Assembly (NCBI GenBank): GCA_031292525.1
Contig: JARLGY010000023.1
Coordinates: 245,748-309,747, forward strand
DNA length: 64,000 bases
Origin: Flavipsychrobacter sp.
GTDB taxonomy: Bacteria; Bacteroidota; Bacteroidia; Chitinophagales; Chitinophagaceae
Direction: 5' to 3'
The notes below the pieces were generated by a model. That model saw only the letters and a program-made list of their open reading frames with translations, was not told where the DNA came from and did not search any database. The first letter of the stretch is position 1; every line of letters begins with the position of its first letter. A program made the translations under genes and the position numbers. Below are positions 37,050 through 44,989 of the stretch, piece by piece.

Positions 37050-37628
37050 ATGGTACTACCCATAGTGGCTTATGGACATGCTGTGTTGCGCAAAGTAGCA
37101 GATAACATAACTCCCGATTACCCTGAGCTGGAAACACTTATAACCAATATGTGGGAAACCATGTATAAAAGCAATGGCGTAGGCTTGGCTGCTCCGCAGA
37201 TAAACAAAGCAATACGTCTTTTTGTTATTGACACCTATCAGATTGTTGAAGGTTTTGACGATGAAGATAAAAGACTGTATCCGAATGAAAAGCCCATAAA
37301 ACAAGTTTTCATTAATGCCCATCTTGTAGAAACAAGCGGTCAGCCATGGGACTATAATGAAGGCTGCCTCAGCATACCCAAGGTAAGGGAAAACATAACC
37401 CGCGATGCAAAAGTGCGCATCCGTTACGTAGATGAGCAATTCAAGGAACATGACGAAGAATTTTCAGGCATTACTGCCCGCGTCATATTACATGAATACG
37501 ATCACATTGATGGCAAACTTTTTATAGACTATTTACCACCATTAAAGAAAAGGTTGATAAAGAAAAAGTTGGACGACATTAGTTCTGGGAAAGTGAAGGT
37601 GGACTACAAGATGCTTTATTTGAAATAA
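37050..37628 (+). CDS. def: Peptide deformylase
   Basis: 192 residues with all three motifs: GVGLAAPQ (43-50), EGCLSIP (104-110, ligand C106) and HEYDHIDG (148-155, H148, E149, H152). It removes the N-formyl group from nascent proteins using Fe2+ in the cytoplasm. Length and motifs match type I deformylase, with a short insertion around 70-85 (DEDKRLYPNEKPI). Followed 38 bp later by the sigma-factor gene. Confidence 0.96.
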   Translation: MVLPIVAYGHAVLRKVADNITPDYPELETLITNMWETMYKSNGVGLAAPQINKAIRLFVIDTYQIVEGFDDEDKRLYPNEKPIKQVFINAHLVETSGQPWDYNEGCLSIPKVRENITRDAKVRIRYVDEQFKEHDEEFSGITARVILHEYDHIDGKLFIDYLPPLKKRLIKKKLDDISSGKVKVDYKMLYLK

Positions 37629-37665
37629 AAATGTATTTTCAGCAACGATTTTTAAAAAATAGTTT

Positions 37666-38214
37666 TTGCCAATAGCCGCCACATATAGCGAAGAAGAACT
37701 TGTTATGCTGCTCAAACAGCAAAGCAGGGACGCATTTAACTACCTGTATCGCCAGTATTCGGCGGTGCTGTACGGTATCGTGAACAAGGTGGTGTACGAT
37801 GAACAGATTGCACAAGATGTGTTGCAAGAAGTTTTCGTAAAAATATGGCATAACATCCCCCAATACAATCCGGAAAAAGGACGCATATATACATGGATGA
37901 TCAACATAGCCCGCAATGCAGCAATAGACAAGCTACGCTCTAAGGGTGAAATAATGAAAAGTAAAATCCAAACCGGTGAAGATGTCGTAAATAATGTGCA
38001 GTTGGGAATGAAGACGGAGCAATCTACAGACGCCATAGGATTAAAGAAAATAGTATCTGAATTAAAACCGGAGTATCAGACCATTGTTAACCTTGCTTAT
38101 TTTAAAGGTTATACACTGGATGAGATATCTAAAACACTTGAAATACCACTTGGTACAGTAAAAACAAGAATGCGAAGTGCTATAAACCTGCTGCGGCAGA
38201 AATTTAATAATTAA
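37666..38214 (+). CDS. ECF-type RNA polymerase sigma factor
   Basis: 182 residues from a TTG start, chosen because the family-typical EEELVMLLKQ lies before the first ATG (37705). Region 2: DAFNYLYRQYSAVLYGIV, then AQDVLQEVFVKIWHNIPQYNPEKG and WMINIARNAAIDKLR. Region 4: LKPEYQTIVNLAYFKGYTLDEISKTL, then GTVKTRMRSAI. It is a group-4 sigma factor. The next gene, 18 bp downstream, encodes a membrane-anchored anti-sigma factor of the RskA type that should hold it at the inner membrane until a signal releases it. No recognisable autoregulated promoter was found. Regulon unknown. Confidence 0.9.
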   Translation: MPIAATYSEEELVMLLKQQSRDAFNYLYRQYSAVLYGIVNKVVYDEQIAQDVLQEVFVKIWHNIPQYNPEKGRIYTWMINIARNAAIDKLRSKGEIMKSKIQTGEDVVNNVQLGMKTEQSTDAIGLKKIVSELKPEYQTIVNLAYFKGYTLDEISKTLEIPLGTVKTRMRSAINLLRQKFNN

Positions 38215-38231
38215 AGAATTATTTAAACAAA

Positions 38232-39065
38232 GTGAATATACAGGAATACATAGAATCAGGAATTTTGGAAGCCTATATCTTAGGTGCCCTCTCTGCAGAG
38301 GAGCACGTTGAGGTGGCAGCCAATATTGCTATGTACCCTGAACTTACAACAGAGGTTGCTGCAATAGAAGCTGCAATGCAGAGGTTTGCAGAAAGCAATG
38401 CCGAACAGCCACCTGTACATATGGAGGAGCAGATATGGCAAGCCTTAAATAAAGACAATCAGCTACAAACGTCTCCAACCGTCCAGAAAACCCAAACTAA
38501 AACCATTGTATTACCGCGCCAGGCACACGATGTGCAATGGCAACGCGCAGCAATCTGGATAGCCTTGGTGGGCAGCTTAGCTACCAATTATATACTTTGG
38601 AATCAGAAAAGCCAGAGTGACCAGCAAGTTGCAGTTGCAAAGTCACAAACAGACAGTATGCAGGTACAGCAGCAAAGGTTGACGGCCACTGTTGCCAGTT
38701 TCCAAAAGGTGAAAGATATGATGGCCGATACCAGTATGCAAACTATAGTGATGCAGACTGTTATTAAAGACAAGCCCATGGCGGCCACCGTTTATTGGAG
38801 CAAGGTAAAAGGCGATACCTACCTAATGGTAGATAAGATGCCAATGCCCCCTGCAGGCAAGCAATACCAGATGTGGATGATAAAAGATGGTAAGCCTGTG
38901 GATATGGGGGTTATACCTAATGATATGATTGCCTCTGTAAATGGCATGAATAAACTCCCAATATCAGCAACAGGCAGCCAGGCATTTGCCATATCTCTTG
39001 AAAAAGAAGGTGGTAATCCAACACCAACACAAGTATGTGTGCTGGGTAAGGTTGCGGCTATATAA
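38232..39065 (+). CDS. RskA-family anti-sigma factor
   Basis: 277 residues from a GTG start. The N-terminal part (about 1-75, IQEYIESGILEAYILGALSAEEHVEV) resembles the sigma-binding helices of anti-sigma-K factors; a ZAS-type zinc motif (HxxxCxxC) is absent. One transmembrane helix (about 105-122, AAIWIALVGSLATNYIL) is followed by a coiled stretch (KSQSDQQVAVAKSQTDSMQVQQQRL). The periplasmic RskA C-terminal domain ends with YQMWMIKDGKPVDMGVI and AFAISLEKEGGNPTPTQV. Gene order sigma then anti-sigma, 18-bp gap, is standard. Confidence 0.88.
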   Translation: MNIQEYIESGILEAYILGALSAEEHVEVAANIAMYPELTTEVAAIEAAMQRFAESNAEQPPVHMEEQIWQALNKDNQLQTSPTVQKTQTKTIVLPRQAHDVQWQRAAIWIALVGSLATNYILWNQKSQSDQQVAVAKSQTDSMQVQQQRLTATVASFQKVKDMMADTSMQTIVMQTVIKDKPMAATVYWSKVKGDTYLMVDKMPMPPAGKQYQMWMIKDGKPVDMGVIPNDMIASVNGMNKLPISATGSQAFAISLEKEGGNPTPTQVCVLGKVAAI

Positions 39066-39140
39066 TCTCCCCTACTTTATTTCCGACTTAATCACCTGTA
39101 ATTCCGGAGCATACATTCTAATTACTGCAAATGCAGAACA

Positions 39141-39338
39141 TTAGTTTGGCTGCACTGTAAGAACAAATGAGGTATCATGCGTGGCAGTATCACCGTATAA
39201 GTACTTTGGATGATAGATCTCTTTAGCATTTTCTGCATTGCCTTTTACTAATCGATCTTTTTCAACAAAATACAAGGCAACACGAGCCAAAATCAAAGCT
39301 ACTACTACCAAGACCACATTGCGTGTTTTGTTAGACAT
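39141..39338 (-). CDS. 65-residue single-pass membrane protein
   Basis: The ATG at 39338 is preceded by a GGAG ribosome site about 10 nt upstream, so it is preferred over an in-frame TTG at 39353. Sequence: MSNKTRNVVLVVVALILARVAL (one helix), a basic/acidic stretch (VEKDRLVKGNAENAKEIYHP), and a tail ending FVLTVQPN. No family recognised. It lies 23 bp after the DUF2147 gene on the same strand, so likely the last gene of that operon. Its small size and lack of homology lower confidence, but start context and hydrophobic profile support it. Confidence 0.55.
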   Translation of the reverse strand: MSNKTRNVVLVVVALILARVALYFVEKDRLVKGNAENAKEIYHPKYLYGDTATHDTSFVLTVQPN

Positions 39339-39361
39339 TTTCAATATCTCCAATGCACTTA

Positions 39362-39805
39362 TTATTCCGCTTTAGTCCATGTCGTTGTCCTGCCCAGAAG
39401 AGAGATTCCCACATAGCCCCTTATATCCAGGTGATCCGTTTTGTATGTTACCTTGCATGAATAGGTTTTCCCATTTTTAGGATCATAAACAGTACCATCA
39501 TCATAAAGTACATCTCCATCTTTTTTAAAGCCTTTCAGCACTAAAAGTCCCATCTCAGGTTGGTTACGTTTACTCTCGTCACTATTATATATATCCAGCT
39601 TGGGTTTACCATCTCGGTTTGGCTCCTGCAACCAAACTATTTTGCCATAAAACTTATCATCTTTGGCCTTATACACTTGTATTTTAGCGGTTTTCTCTGC
39701 ATTATACCACAAACCTTCTATACGGTCGGTTTGAGCCATTAATACCTTACTACCCAACATCGAAAAAACAAAAGACAAAACAAGAAATACCAATTTACTG
39801 CGCAT
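39362..39805 (-). CDS. DUF2147 secreted protein
   Basis: 147 residues: signal peptide (VFLVLSFVFSMLGSKVLMAQ) followed by a lipocalin-like DUF2147 domain: DRIEGLWYNAEKTAKIQVYKAKDDKFYGKIVWL, PEMGLLVLKGFKK, DGTVYDPKNGKTYSCKV and LDIRGYVGISLLGRTTTW. Family members are small exported proteins of unknown ligand, common in Bacteroidota and Proteobacteria. It lies 23 bp after the head-GIN gene stop and so is probably in the same transcript. The conserved GLWYN and RGYVG segments are both here. Confidence 0.85.
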   Translation of the reverse strand: MRSKLVFLVLSFVFSMLGSKVLMAQTDRIEGLWYNAEKTAKIQVYKAKDDKFYGKIVWLQEPNRDGKPKLDIYNSDESKRNQPEMGLLVLKGFKKDGDVLYDDGTVYDPKNGKTYSCKVTYKTDHLDIRGYVGISLLGRTTTWTKAE

Positions 39806-39828
39806 AAGATATAGACATTTAGGTATTA

Positions 39829-40551
39829 TTAATTGGCATCGGCGATAGACCCAATACCAGATTTTTCAGATGTGACAGCAGGATGGCCCTTATAACGTAT
39901 AGCTCCTATGCCACTAAGATGAGCATCAAGCGTTTTTTGTGCATTTACGTTGGCTATGCCAGTGCCAGACAACTCTACGGTTGTAGTATTTGTCACCAGA
40001 TTAAATGCATTCAATACCGCGGCTCCGCTTAGTTCATAGTTTGCAGACTCCACAGTTCCACCATTAACCTTCACTTTTGCAGCGCCTGAAATTTCAGTTG
40101 AAAAATTAGTAACACTTACATTATCTGCTACAACATCTGATGCACCCGATACTTCCAGTTTAAAATCGTTGCCTTTAACAATACCGTGAATAACACCATC
40201 TGTAGCGCCGCTTAAAGATAGAGAAGACATACTTGGAAGTGTGATTACTACTTTTATTTTTTGATCAGTATTCAGTTCCGTGCCTTCCACTGTATAGACA
40301 CTCAGAGTATTATTCTTTACTTCAGTCTTTATATACTTCAGCAGGTTTTCATACCCGTATAGCTGTATAGATGGCGTAGCTCCATCCTGCTGATTAACAG
40401 TTACGTCCATGGCTCCACCAATTTCAATAGCATTGAAAGACTTTACAGAACGCATATCGGTCACTTGTACACCTGACCCACTAATTACGTTACGCATACA
40501 CGAACTCAATGATAATACTAAGACCAGAAATACCGGAAATACATTCTTCAT
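39829..40551 (-). CDS. Head GIN-domain (DUF2807) lipoprotein
   Basis: 240 residues with a lipobox (LSLSSC, Cys 18) and the head-GIN/DUF2807 fold: MRNVISGSGVQVTDMRSVKSFNAIEIGGAMDVTV, then repeated short strands ending in GA motifs (SLSGATDGVI, EVSGASDVV, EISGAAKV, ELSGAAVL, ELSGTGIANV). The pattern is a right-handed beta-helix-like auto-transporter-style stack. Found widely in Bacteroidota; role unknown, probably on the outer membrane. Upstream is the CxxC microprotein (33-bp gap); downstream is the DUF2147 gene. Confidence 0.87.
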   Translation of the reverse strand: MKNVFPVFLVLVLSLSSCMRNVISGSGVQVTDMRSVKSFNAIEIGGAMDVTVNQQDGATPSIQLYGYENLLKYIKTEVKNNTLSVYTVEGTELNTDQKIKVVITLPSMSSLSLSGATDGVIHGIVKGNDFKLEVSGASDVVADNVSVTNFSTEISGAAKVKVNGGTVESANYELSGAAVLNAFNLVTNTTTVELSGTGIANVNAQKTLDAHLSGIGAIRYKGHPAVTSEKSGIGSIADAN

Positions 40552-40584
40552 GACTACTGTATTTAAAATACTATATACAACTAC

Positions 40585-40794
40585 CTAGGCATTTTTATTA
40601 TACCGCCACCATATATAGCCAAGCGACCCCATTATAGTGAGGGGAATAAAGGCTAAGTATATGATACCGCCATTCAACCCTTTGGCACTTTTATCATCGA
40701 GATCAGCTGCGGTTTTTGTGCATACAGAACATTGCGCATTCACAACTGGCTCTATCAACACACAAAGCAATATTATCAGCAGGCACTTTCTCAT
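40585..40794 (-). CDS. 69-residue membrane protein with CxxC, linked to cytochrome oxidase genes
   Basis: Signal peptide (LLIILLCVLIEPVVNA), then QCSVCTKTAADL with a CxxC, a short linker (KGLNGGIIYL), and one transmembrane helix (LAFIPLTIMGSLGYIWW). Very similar small proteins often follow the DUF420 gene of Bacteroidota oxidase clusters, as here (51 bp downstream). The CxxC lacks the His of a heme motif, so it might bind copper or act as a thiol site in oxidase assembly; that is speculation. Confidence 0.7.
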   Translation of the reverse strand: MRKCLLIILLCVLIEPVVNAQCSVCTKTAADLDDKSAKGLNGGIIYLAFIPLTIMGSLGYIWWRYNKNA

Positions 40795-40845
40795 TATATG
40801 AAATTACAAACTAAATGGGAATTGATCATCTTTTTAGATGCTTAT

Positions 40846-41397
40846 TTATATATGCGGTACATAGTAAGGCGAGATCAACCAATACACCAGCACTCCGGTT
40901 ACGCTGACATAAAACCACAGCGGCCATGTATATTTAGCTATCTTCTTATGTGCTGGAAATTCGCCTATTAATGCCCTGTAGGCGGTAAATAATACAAAAG
41001 GAAGTATGATGGCTGCCAAGGGAATGTGCGTTGCCAATATGAATATATATATATAGCGGATATTACCTTCCCCACCAAACTTGGTTTCCCCTGCAAATAA
41101 ATGATGACATACATACGATACCAAGAAGAGTATAGAAAGTATAATAGCCACCATCATTACATTTTTATGCAGCACGTAATTCTTTTGCTTTACGGCTACA
41201 AGCGCCACCACAAGAGATATGGAAACCAACGAATTCACAACTGCATTAAATAATGCCAGGTAATGCACATTAAAACCCAGATCTACGGGCAACTTGTAGC
41301 GTGATATAACAACTACCGCAGCAAAAACGGCAAAGGATACAGTATAGATAAGCAGCCTTGCCTGTTTATCATTCTTTTTTATGGTTGGTGTAAGCAT
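40846..41397 (-). CDS. DUF420 membrane protein
   Basis: 183 residues and about five transmembrane helices: LLIYTVSFAVFAAVVVI, then HYLALFNAVVNSLVSISLVVALVAV, KNVMMVAIILSILFLVSYVCHHLF, YIFILATHIPLAAIILPFVLFTAY and a last WPLWFYVSVTGVLVYWLI. Histidines placed inside helices (HYLALFN, HKNVMM, HHLF, THIPLA) are typical of DUF420, which is nearly always encoded beside heme-copper oxidase genes and is thought to help assemble them, perhaps through heme or copper. It lies 25 bp after the SCO gene. Confidence 0.88.
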   Translation of the reverse strand: MLTPTIKKNDKQARLLIYTVSFAVFAAVVVISRYKLPVDLGFNVHYLALFNAVVNSLVSISLVVALVAVKQKNYVLHKNVMMVAIILSILFLVSYVCHHLFAGETKFGGEGNIRYIYIFILATHIPLAAIILPFVLFTAYRALIGEFPAHKKIAKYTWPLWFYVSVTGVLVYWLISPYYVPHI

Positions 41398-41422
41398 AAC
41401 CTGCTTTTGTATAATTAGTATT

Positions 41423-42121
41423 CTATTTTTCTAAAGACAATAAGACCACATCATCAGCACAACGCTTGATATCTGCTGTATCCAGGCCGTTGTAGTAACC
41501 ACGTATGAAGCGATTCTTATCCAGCAACACAATCTTTTCAGTATGTATAAAGTCTTCCGCTCCGCCATCACCGGGCTGCACTTCTATAAACAACTGGTTG
41601 CGTGCAAAGTTGTAAATATCTTTTTTATCGCCGGTTAGAAACCACCAGTGATCATGATCAACACCAAACTTATCGGCATAATTGCGCAGTACAGGAAATG
41701 AATCGTGAGCTGGATTAACGGTAATAGATATAAGTTGTACTGCAGTATCTAGCGAGCTTTCCATTTTAGGGTTTTTATGAAATGCTTTTTGAAGTAAACG
41801 CATATCGCTGGTTAGCCGCGGGCATATGGTGGGACAGTTGACAAAGAAGAAATCCACTATCAGTATTTTCCCTTTCAGATCATTGTTAAGTGATACTGAC
41901 ACCCCTAACTGGTTGGTAAGCCTCAGATCTGTAACCTGGTGAAACAAGGTATCATTCTTGCCTTTTTCGTGGGTTTTGCGCAAGCCGTCTGCAATATAAT
42001 AGTGAGGCATGTGCAATTTGTCTTTTGACATGACCCGTGCTATAAAATAAAAAGAAAGCGGTAGCACAAATGCTACCGCTAAACCACCTAAGAACCTATA
42101 ATTGGATATTTTCTTTGCCAT
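41423..42121 (-). CDS. SCO1/SenC family copper chaperone
   Basis: 232 residues anchored by an N-terminal helix (about 10-30). The thioredoxin-like domain carries the copper-binding CxxxC (C96-P-T-I-C100 in VNCPTICPRL) and the third ligand H193 (FIHTEKIVLLD). The DHDHWWFLTG segment at 155-164 is typical. SCO proteins insert Cu into the CuA site of oxidase subunit II or keep its thiols reduced. Subunit II itself is not in this window. Part of the ctaB-cox3-cox3-cox4-sco-DUF420 run; the gap to subunit IV is 44 bp. Confidence 0.93.
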   Translation of the reverse strand: MAKKISNYRFLGGLAVAFVLPLSFYFIARVMSKDKLHMPHYYIADGLRKTHEKGKNDTLFHQVTDLRLTNQLGVSVSLNNDLKGKILIVDFFFVNCPTICPRLTSDMRLLQKAFHKNPKMESSLDTAVQLISITVNPAHDSFPVLRNYADKFGVDHDHWWFLTGDKKDIYNFARNQLFIEVQPGDGGAEDFIHTEKIVLLDKNRFIRGYYNGLDTADIKRCADDVVLLSLEK

Positions 42122-42165
42122 TTTTAATTTTCCTGTCTGCTACAGGACTCCTCTATTCGCTTAAA

Positions 42166-42573
42166 CTAACGGAAAGACTGATTCATGTGCAACCAGAAGC
42201 CACCATCGGCCAAAAATGCTATGATGAACCAAACGAACAATACCAGTGGTATCAGTACGGTGACTATGAAATTTTTAACTTCATCGCCGAGGTGCATAAA
42301 TATAGCTACAATATAACCTGCTTTAAGTAATGTAAGTGCAAGGAACAAGAAGGCCACAAGAACCTTCGGCATTTCGTGACTGAAGAACATACCCAACACA
42401 ACTTCTACCAATGTTATGAGCAACAATACCCAAAACACTTTCCAAATCCTTTTTATCTGGGTTTTGCTTTCTGTAGATTCTACATCGCTATGATGCGACA
42501 TAACACCTGAATATAATTTAGACTGGTCGCCTTCGTACAGATGCTGAATACTATTTTCGTTATGATGTGACAT
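42166..42573 (-). CDS. Cytochrome c oxidase subunit IV family protein
   Basis: 135 residues: a hydrophilic His-rich N-terminus (MSHHNEN, SHHSDVES), then three transmembrane helices (FWVLLLITLVEVVLGMFF, VLVAFLFLALTLLKAGYIVAIFMHL and FIVTVLIPLVLFVWFIIAFL). This fits the prokaryotic subunit IV (COX4_pro) family of caa3-type oxidases; the KAGYIVAIFMHLGDE segment is characteristic. It probably stabilises the oxidase. It lies 39 bp after the second subunit III gene. Confidence 0.88.
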   Translation of the reverse strand: MSHHNENSIQHLYEGDQSKLYSGVMSHHSDVESTESKTQIKRIWKVFWVLLLITLVEVVLGMFFSHEMPKVLVAFLFLALTLLKAGYIVAIFMHLGDEVKNFIVTVLIPLVLFVWFIIAFLADGGFWLHMNQSFR

Positions 42574-42612
42574 TTAAGCTATTTTGTTCAGTTGTGATAA
42601 AGAGTGTTACGA

Positions 42613-43365
42613 TTAAAGGAGGTAGAAGCAAGTGAATACAAATACCCATACCAGATCTACAAAGTGCCAGTAAAGACCACATTTTTCAACCATTTCATAA
42701 TGGCCGCGGCGCTGGTAGGTACCATTAACCGTGTTTACCAGTATCATGATGTTGAAGCACACACCTGAAAGTACGTGGCAACCGTGGAAGCCAGTAATAG
42801 TGAAGAAGTAATTAAAGAAGTCGTGCGTGGAACGCATACCACTAGCAGCTACTGTTGCCAAGCCGTCGCGTTTTACATCGAAGAAACCCTGGAAAGCAGA
42901 CAGAGGTGTATTATCGGCAGTGAAAGAACCCCACCAACCGCCTTCGTGGTGCAGGTGTGTCCACTCCCAAGCCTGACAAGAAAGGAAGCAAATACCACCA
43001 ACGATAGTCCACAACAACCACTTTACTACATTTTTCTTGTCGCCATAGTGACCGGCATGTACCGCAAGTACCATAGTAACAGAACTCATGATGAGTATGA
43101 ACGTCATTAAGCTCACAAACAACAATGGCAGGTTCATTCCTTCGAGGAAAGGGAAAGACTTGAACACCTGGTTGGCATCTGGCCATACGGCACTAAAGAA
43201 ACGAGTGGTACCATATGCTATCAACAATGCGCCAAAGGTGAACGCATCTGATAACAGGAAGAACCACATCATCATTTTTCCATAGCTGACGTTAAAAGGA
43301 GAATGGCCACCGCCCCATAGTTTGGGTTCAGTTGCCGTGGTAGCTGTTGCTGTTGCTTGTGACAT
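42613..43365 (-). CDS. Cytochrome c oxidase subunit III
   Basis: 250 residues, seven predicted helices. Landmarks: KMMMWFFLLSDAFTFGALLIAYG, MTFILIMSSVTMVLAVHAG, LLWTIVGGICFLSCQAWEW, the HDFFNYFFTITGFHGCHVLSG helix with conserved His, and a final YWHFVDLVWVFVFTCFYL. Subunit III contacts the catalytic subunit and influences proton entry. It is one of two different subunit III genes in tandem, an arrangement known from Bacteroidota caa3 oxidases. Gap to its upstream relative: 48 bp. This copy is longer, with a loop of about 35 residues around 135-165. Confidence 0.92.
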   Translation of the reverse strand: MSQATATATTATEPKLWGGGHSPFNVSYGKMMMWFFLLSDAFTFGALLIAYGTTRFFSAVWPDANQVFKSFPFLEGMNLPLLFVSLMTFILIMSSVTMVLAVHAGHYGDKKNVVKWLLWTIVGGICFLSCQAWEWTHLHHEGGWWGSFTADNTPLSAFQGFFDVKRDGLATVAASGMRSTHDFFNYFFTITGFHGCHVLSGVCFNIMILVNTVNGTYQRRGHYEMVEKCGLYWHFVDLVWVFVFTCFYLL

Positions 43366-43413
43366 AGTTTAGTTTAAGCCTGTTTATTATTCGGGTGCAA
43401 ATTTCGAAACATT

Positions 43414-43980
43414 TTATTGATTTGCCAGAAAGAATACAAATAAATAAATCCACAATACATCCGCAAAATGCCAGTAACTGGCCACTACCTCCAAACCTGT
43501 TGCATTGTATATCTTTATGCGTGTTCTGAATGCGCGGAAAAATACAATTAATAATGCAATAATCCCACCCAGTATGTGAACTAAATGCAAACCTGTAATA
43601 ATAAACAGGAAAGATTCGCTAGGATTACCATTTACTTTGATATTATGTGCGTACAATTGAGTGAAACCAATATACTGGAACACACCAAACAGAACCCCTA
43701 ATAGTAACGTAGTTGTTATAAGACTACGATACTTCGGCATTTCTCTATTCTTAAACGCACGTACACCCAAATGCATGGTAACGCTACTTAGTAATATAGT
43801 AAATGTAGAGACCCAAAATATAGCCGGTAATTTATAATACACCCAATTGCCCTGAGCTTCGCGAACAATGTATGCGCTGGTGAGCCCTGCAAACATCATA
43901 ACGATGCTTCCCATGGCCACATAGAGCGCAAACTTATGCGGGTGTATTTTTTTTCTTTCTACCTGCTGCGTCATACTCAT
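43414..43980 (-). CDS. Cytochrome c oxidase subunit III-like protein
   Basis: 188 residues, five helices, shorter than the paralogue downstream. Typical elements: KFALYVAMGSIVMMFAGLTSAYIV, FTILLSSVTMHLGVRAF, LLLGVLFGVFQYIGFTQLY, then FIITGLHLVHILGGIIALL and ASYWHFADVLWIYLFVFF. It lacks the first two helices of classic subunit III, as expected for this class. Lies directly after ctaB (11-bp gap) and before the longer subunit III. Both copies keep the YWHF(V/A)D(L/V)xW motif near the C-terminus. Confidence 0.9.
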   Translation of the reverse strand: MSMTQQVERKKIHPHKFALYVAMGSIVMMFAGLTSAYIVREAQGNWVYYKLPAIFWVSTFTILLSSVTMHLGVRAFKNREMPKYRSLITTTLLLGVLFGVFQYIGFTQLYAHNIKVNGNPSESFLFIITGLHLVHILGGIIALLIVFFRAFRTRIKIYNATGLEVVASYWHFADVLWIYLFVFFLANQ

Positions 43981-43991
43981 ACAAAAATAAA

Positions 43992-44897
43992 TTACAACTT
44001 ATCAAACAACAAAGCCAGCAATACTGTTGGCAAGTAAATAAAGGAAGAATACATGACCCGGCGCGCCGATTTATGATCGTTCCTGAAATAAAATATAATG
44101 GACGAAATAAAATAGAACATTCCGCAGGCCATACAAACCAACATACCTATGGTACCGCTAAGTCCTATAGCCCTTGGCAGTATAGCCATAGGCACCAATA
44201 CTATGCTATAAAACATACACTGCAAACCTGTGAACCGAGTTTCGCGCTCCCTTGTGGGTAACATACGCATGCCAGCAGCCGCATAATCATCATAAGCTAC
44301 CCAAGCTATGGCCCAGAAATGCGGGAACTGCCAAAAGAACTGGATGGCAAATAATACAATGCCCCCCAAGCCTGTACTTGCTGAATATATGGTACCGGTA
44401 GCAGCTACCCAGCCAATTAGCGGAGGTAATGAACCCGGTATGGCACCTATGAATACAGATATAGGATGTATCTTCTTCATAGGGGTATACACAAAAGAAT
44501 ATAAGAGTAATGACAGGAAGCTTAATATACCAGCCAGAGGATTAAAATATAAACCTAGCAGTAAAGCACCACTGATACCCGTGAAGATCGCAAATATCCA
44601 AGCTTCGGTAGTGCCCATACGCCCATCGGGCATAGGGCGGTTCATGGTACGCTTCATCAGCTTATCGCTGTCTCTTTCCAATATCTGGTTAATGGTATTG
44701 GCACCGCCCGTAACCAGCATGCCACCTATGAAAAGAATTACAGCATTCCAGCCAACGGTAATACCTGGAGCCATGAGATAACCGATGACACTGCTGAAAA
44801 CCACCATACCACTCAGATTAAGCTTGAGTAACTGGTTATAATCCTTCAGACGTGACATCATCAGCCATCTTGCTTTTATCGGCTCTTCGCGTACCAT
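43992..44897 (-). CDS. ctaB: Protoheme IX farnesyltransferase (heme O synthase)
   Basis: 301 residues and about nine helices. The UbiA-type active-site motif NQILERDSDKLMKRTMNRP lies near residue 75; the second polar loop (VAYDDYAAAGMRMLP) is also conserved, and HFWAIAWVAYDD precedes it. It transfers farnesyl to heme b to give heme O for the oxidase. Start chosen at 44897; an internal MMSRLKDYNQLLKLN start about 12 residues later is also possible. First gene of the oxidase-accessory run; upstream is element B and not the usual coxA/coxB. Confidence 0.93.
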   Translation of the reverse strand: MVREEPIKARWLMMSRLKDYNQLLKLNLSGMVVFSSVIGYLMAPGITVGWNAVILFIGGMLVTGGANTINQILERDSDKLMKRTMNRPMPDGRMGTTEAWIFAIFTGISGALLLGLYFNPLAGILSFLSLLLYSFVYTPMKKIHPISVFIGAIPGSLPPLIGWVAATGTIYSASTGLGGIVLFAIQFFWQFPHFWAIAWVAYDDYAAAGMRMLPTRERETRFTGLQCMFYSIVLVPMAILPRAIGLSGTIGMLVCMACGMFYFISSIIFYFRNDHKSARRVMYSSFIYLPTVLLALLFDKL

Positions 44898-44989
44898 TTA
44901 TTAACTTAAAAATATTATAATTGTGCCCGCAAAGGTACTAAACGAAAAGTTTTTAGGTGCATTTTTCTTGGCCTGAATCATTTAAGATT

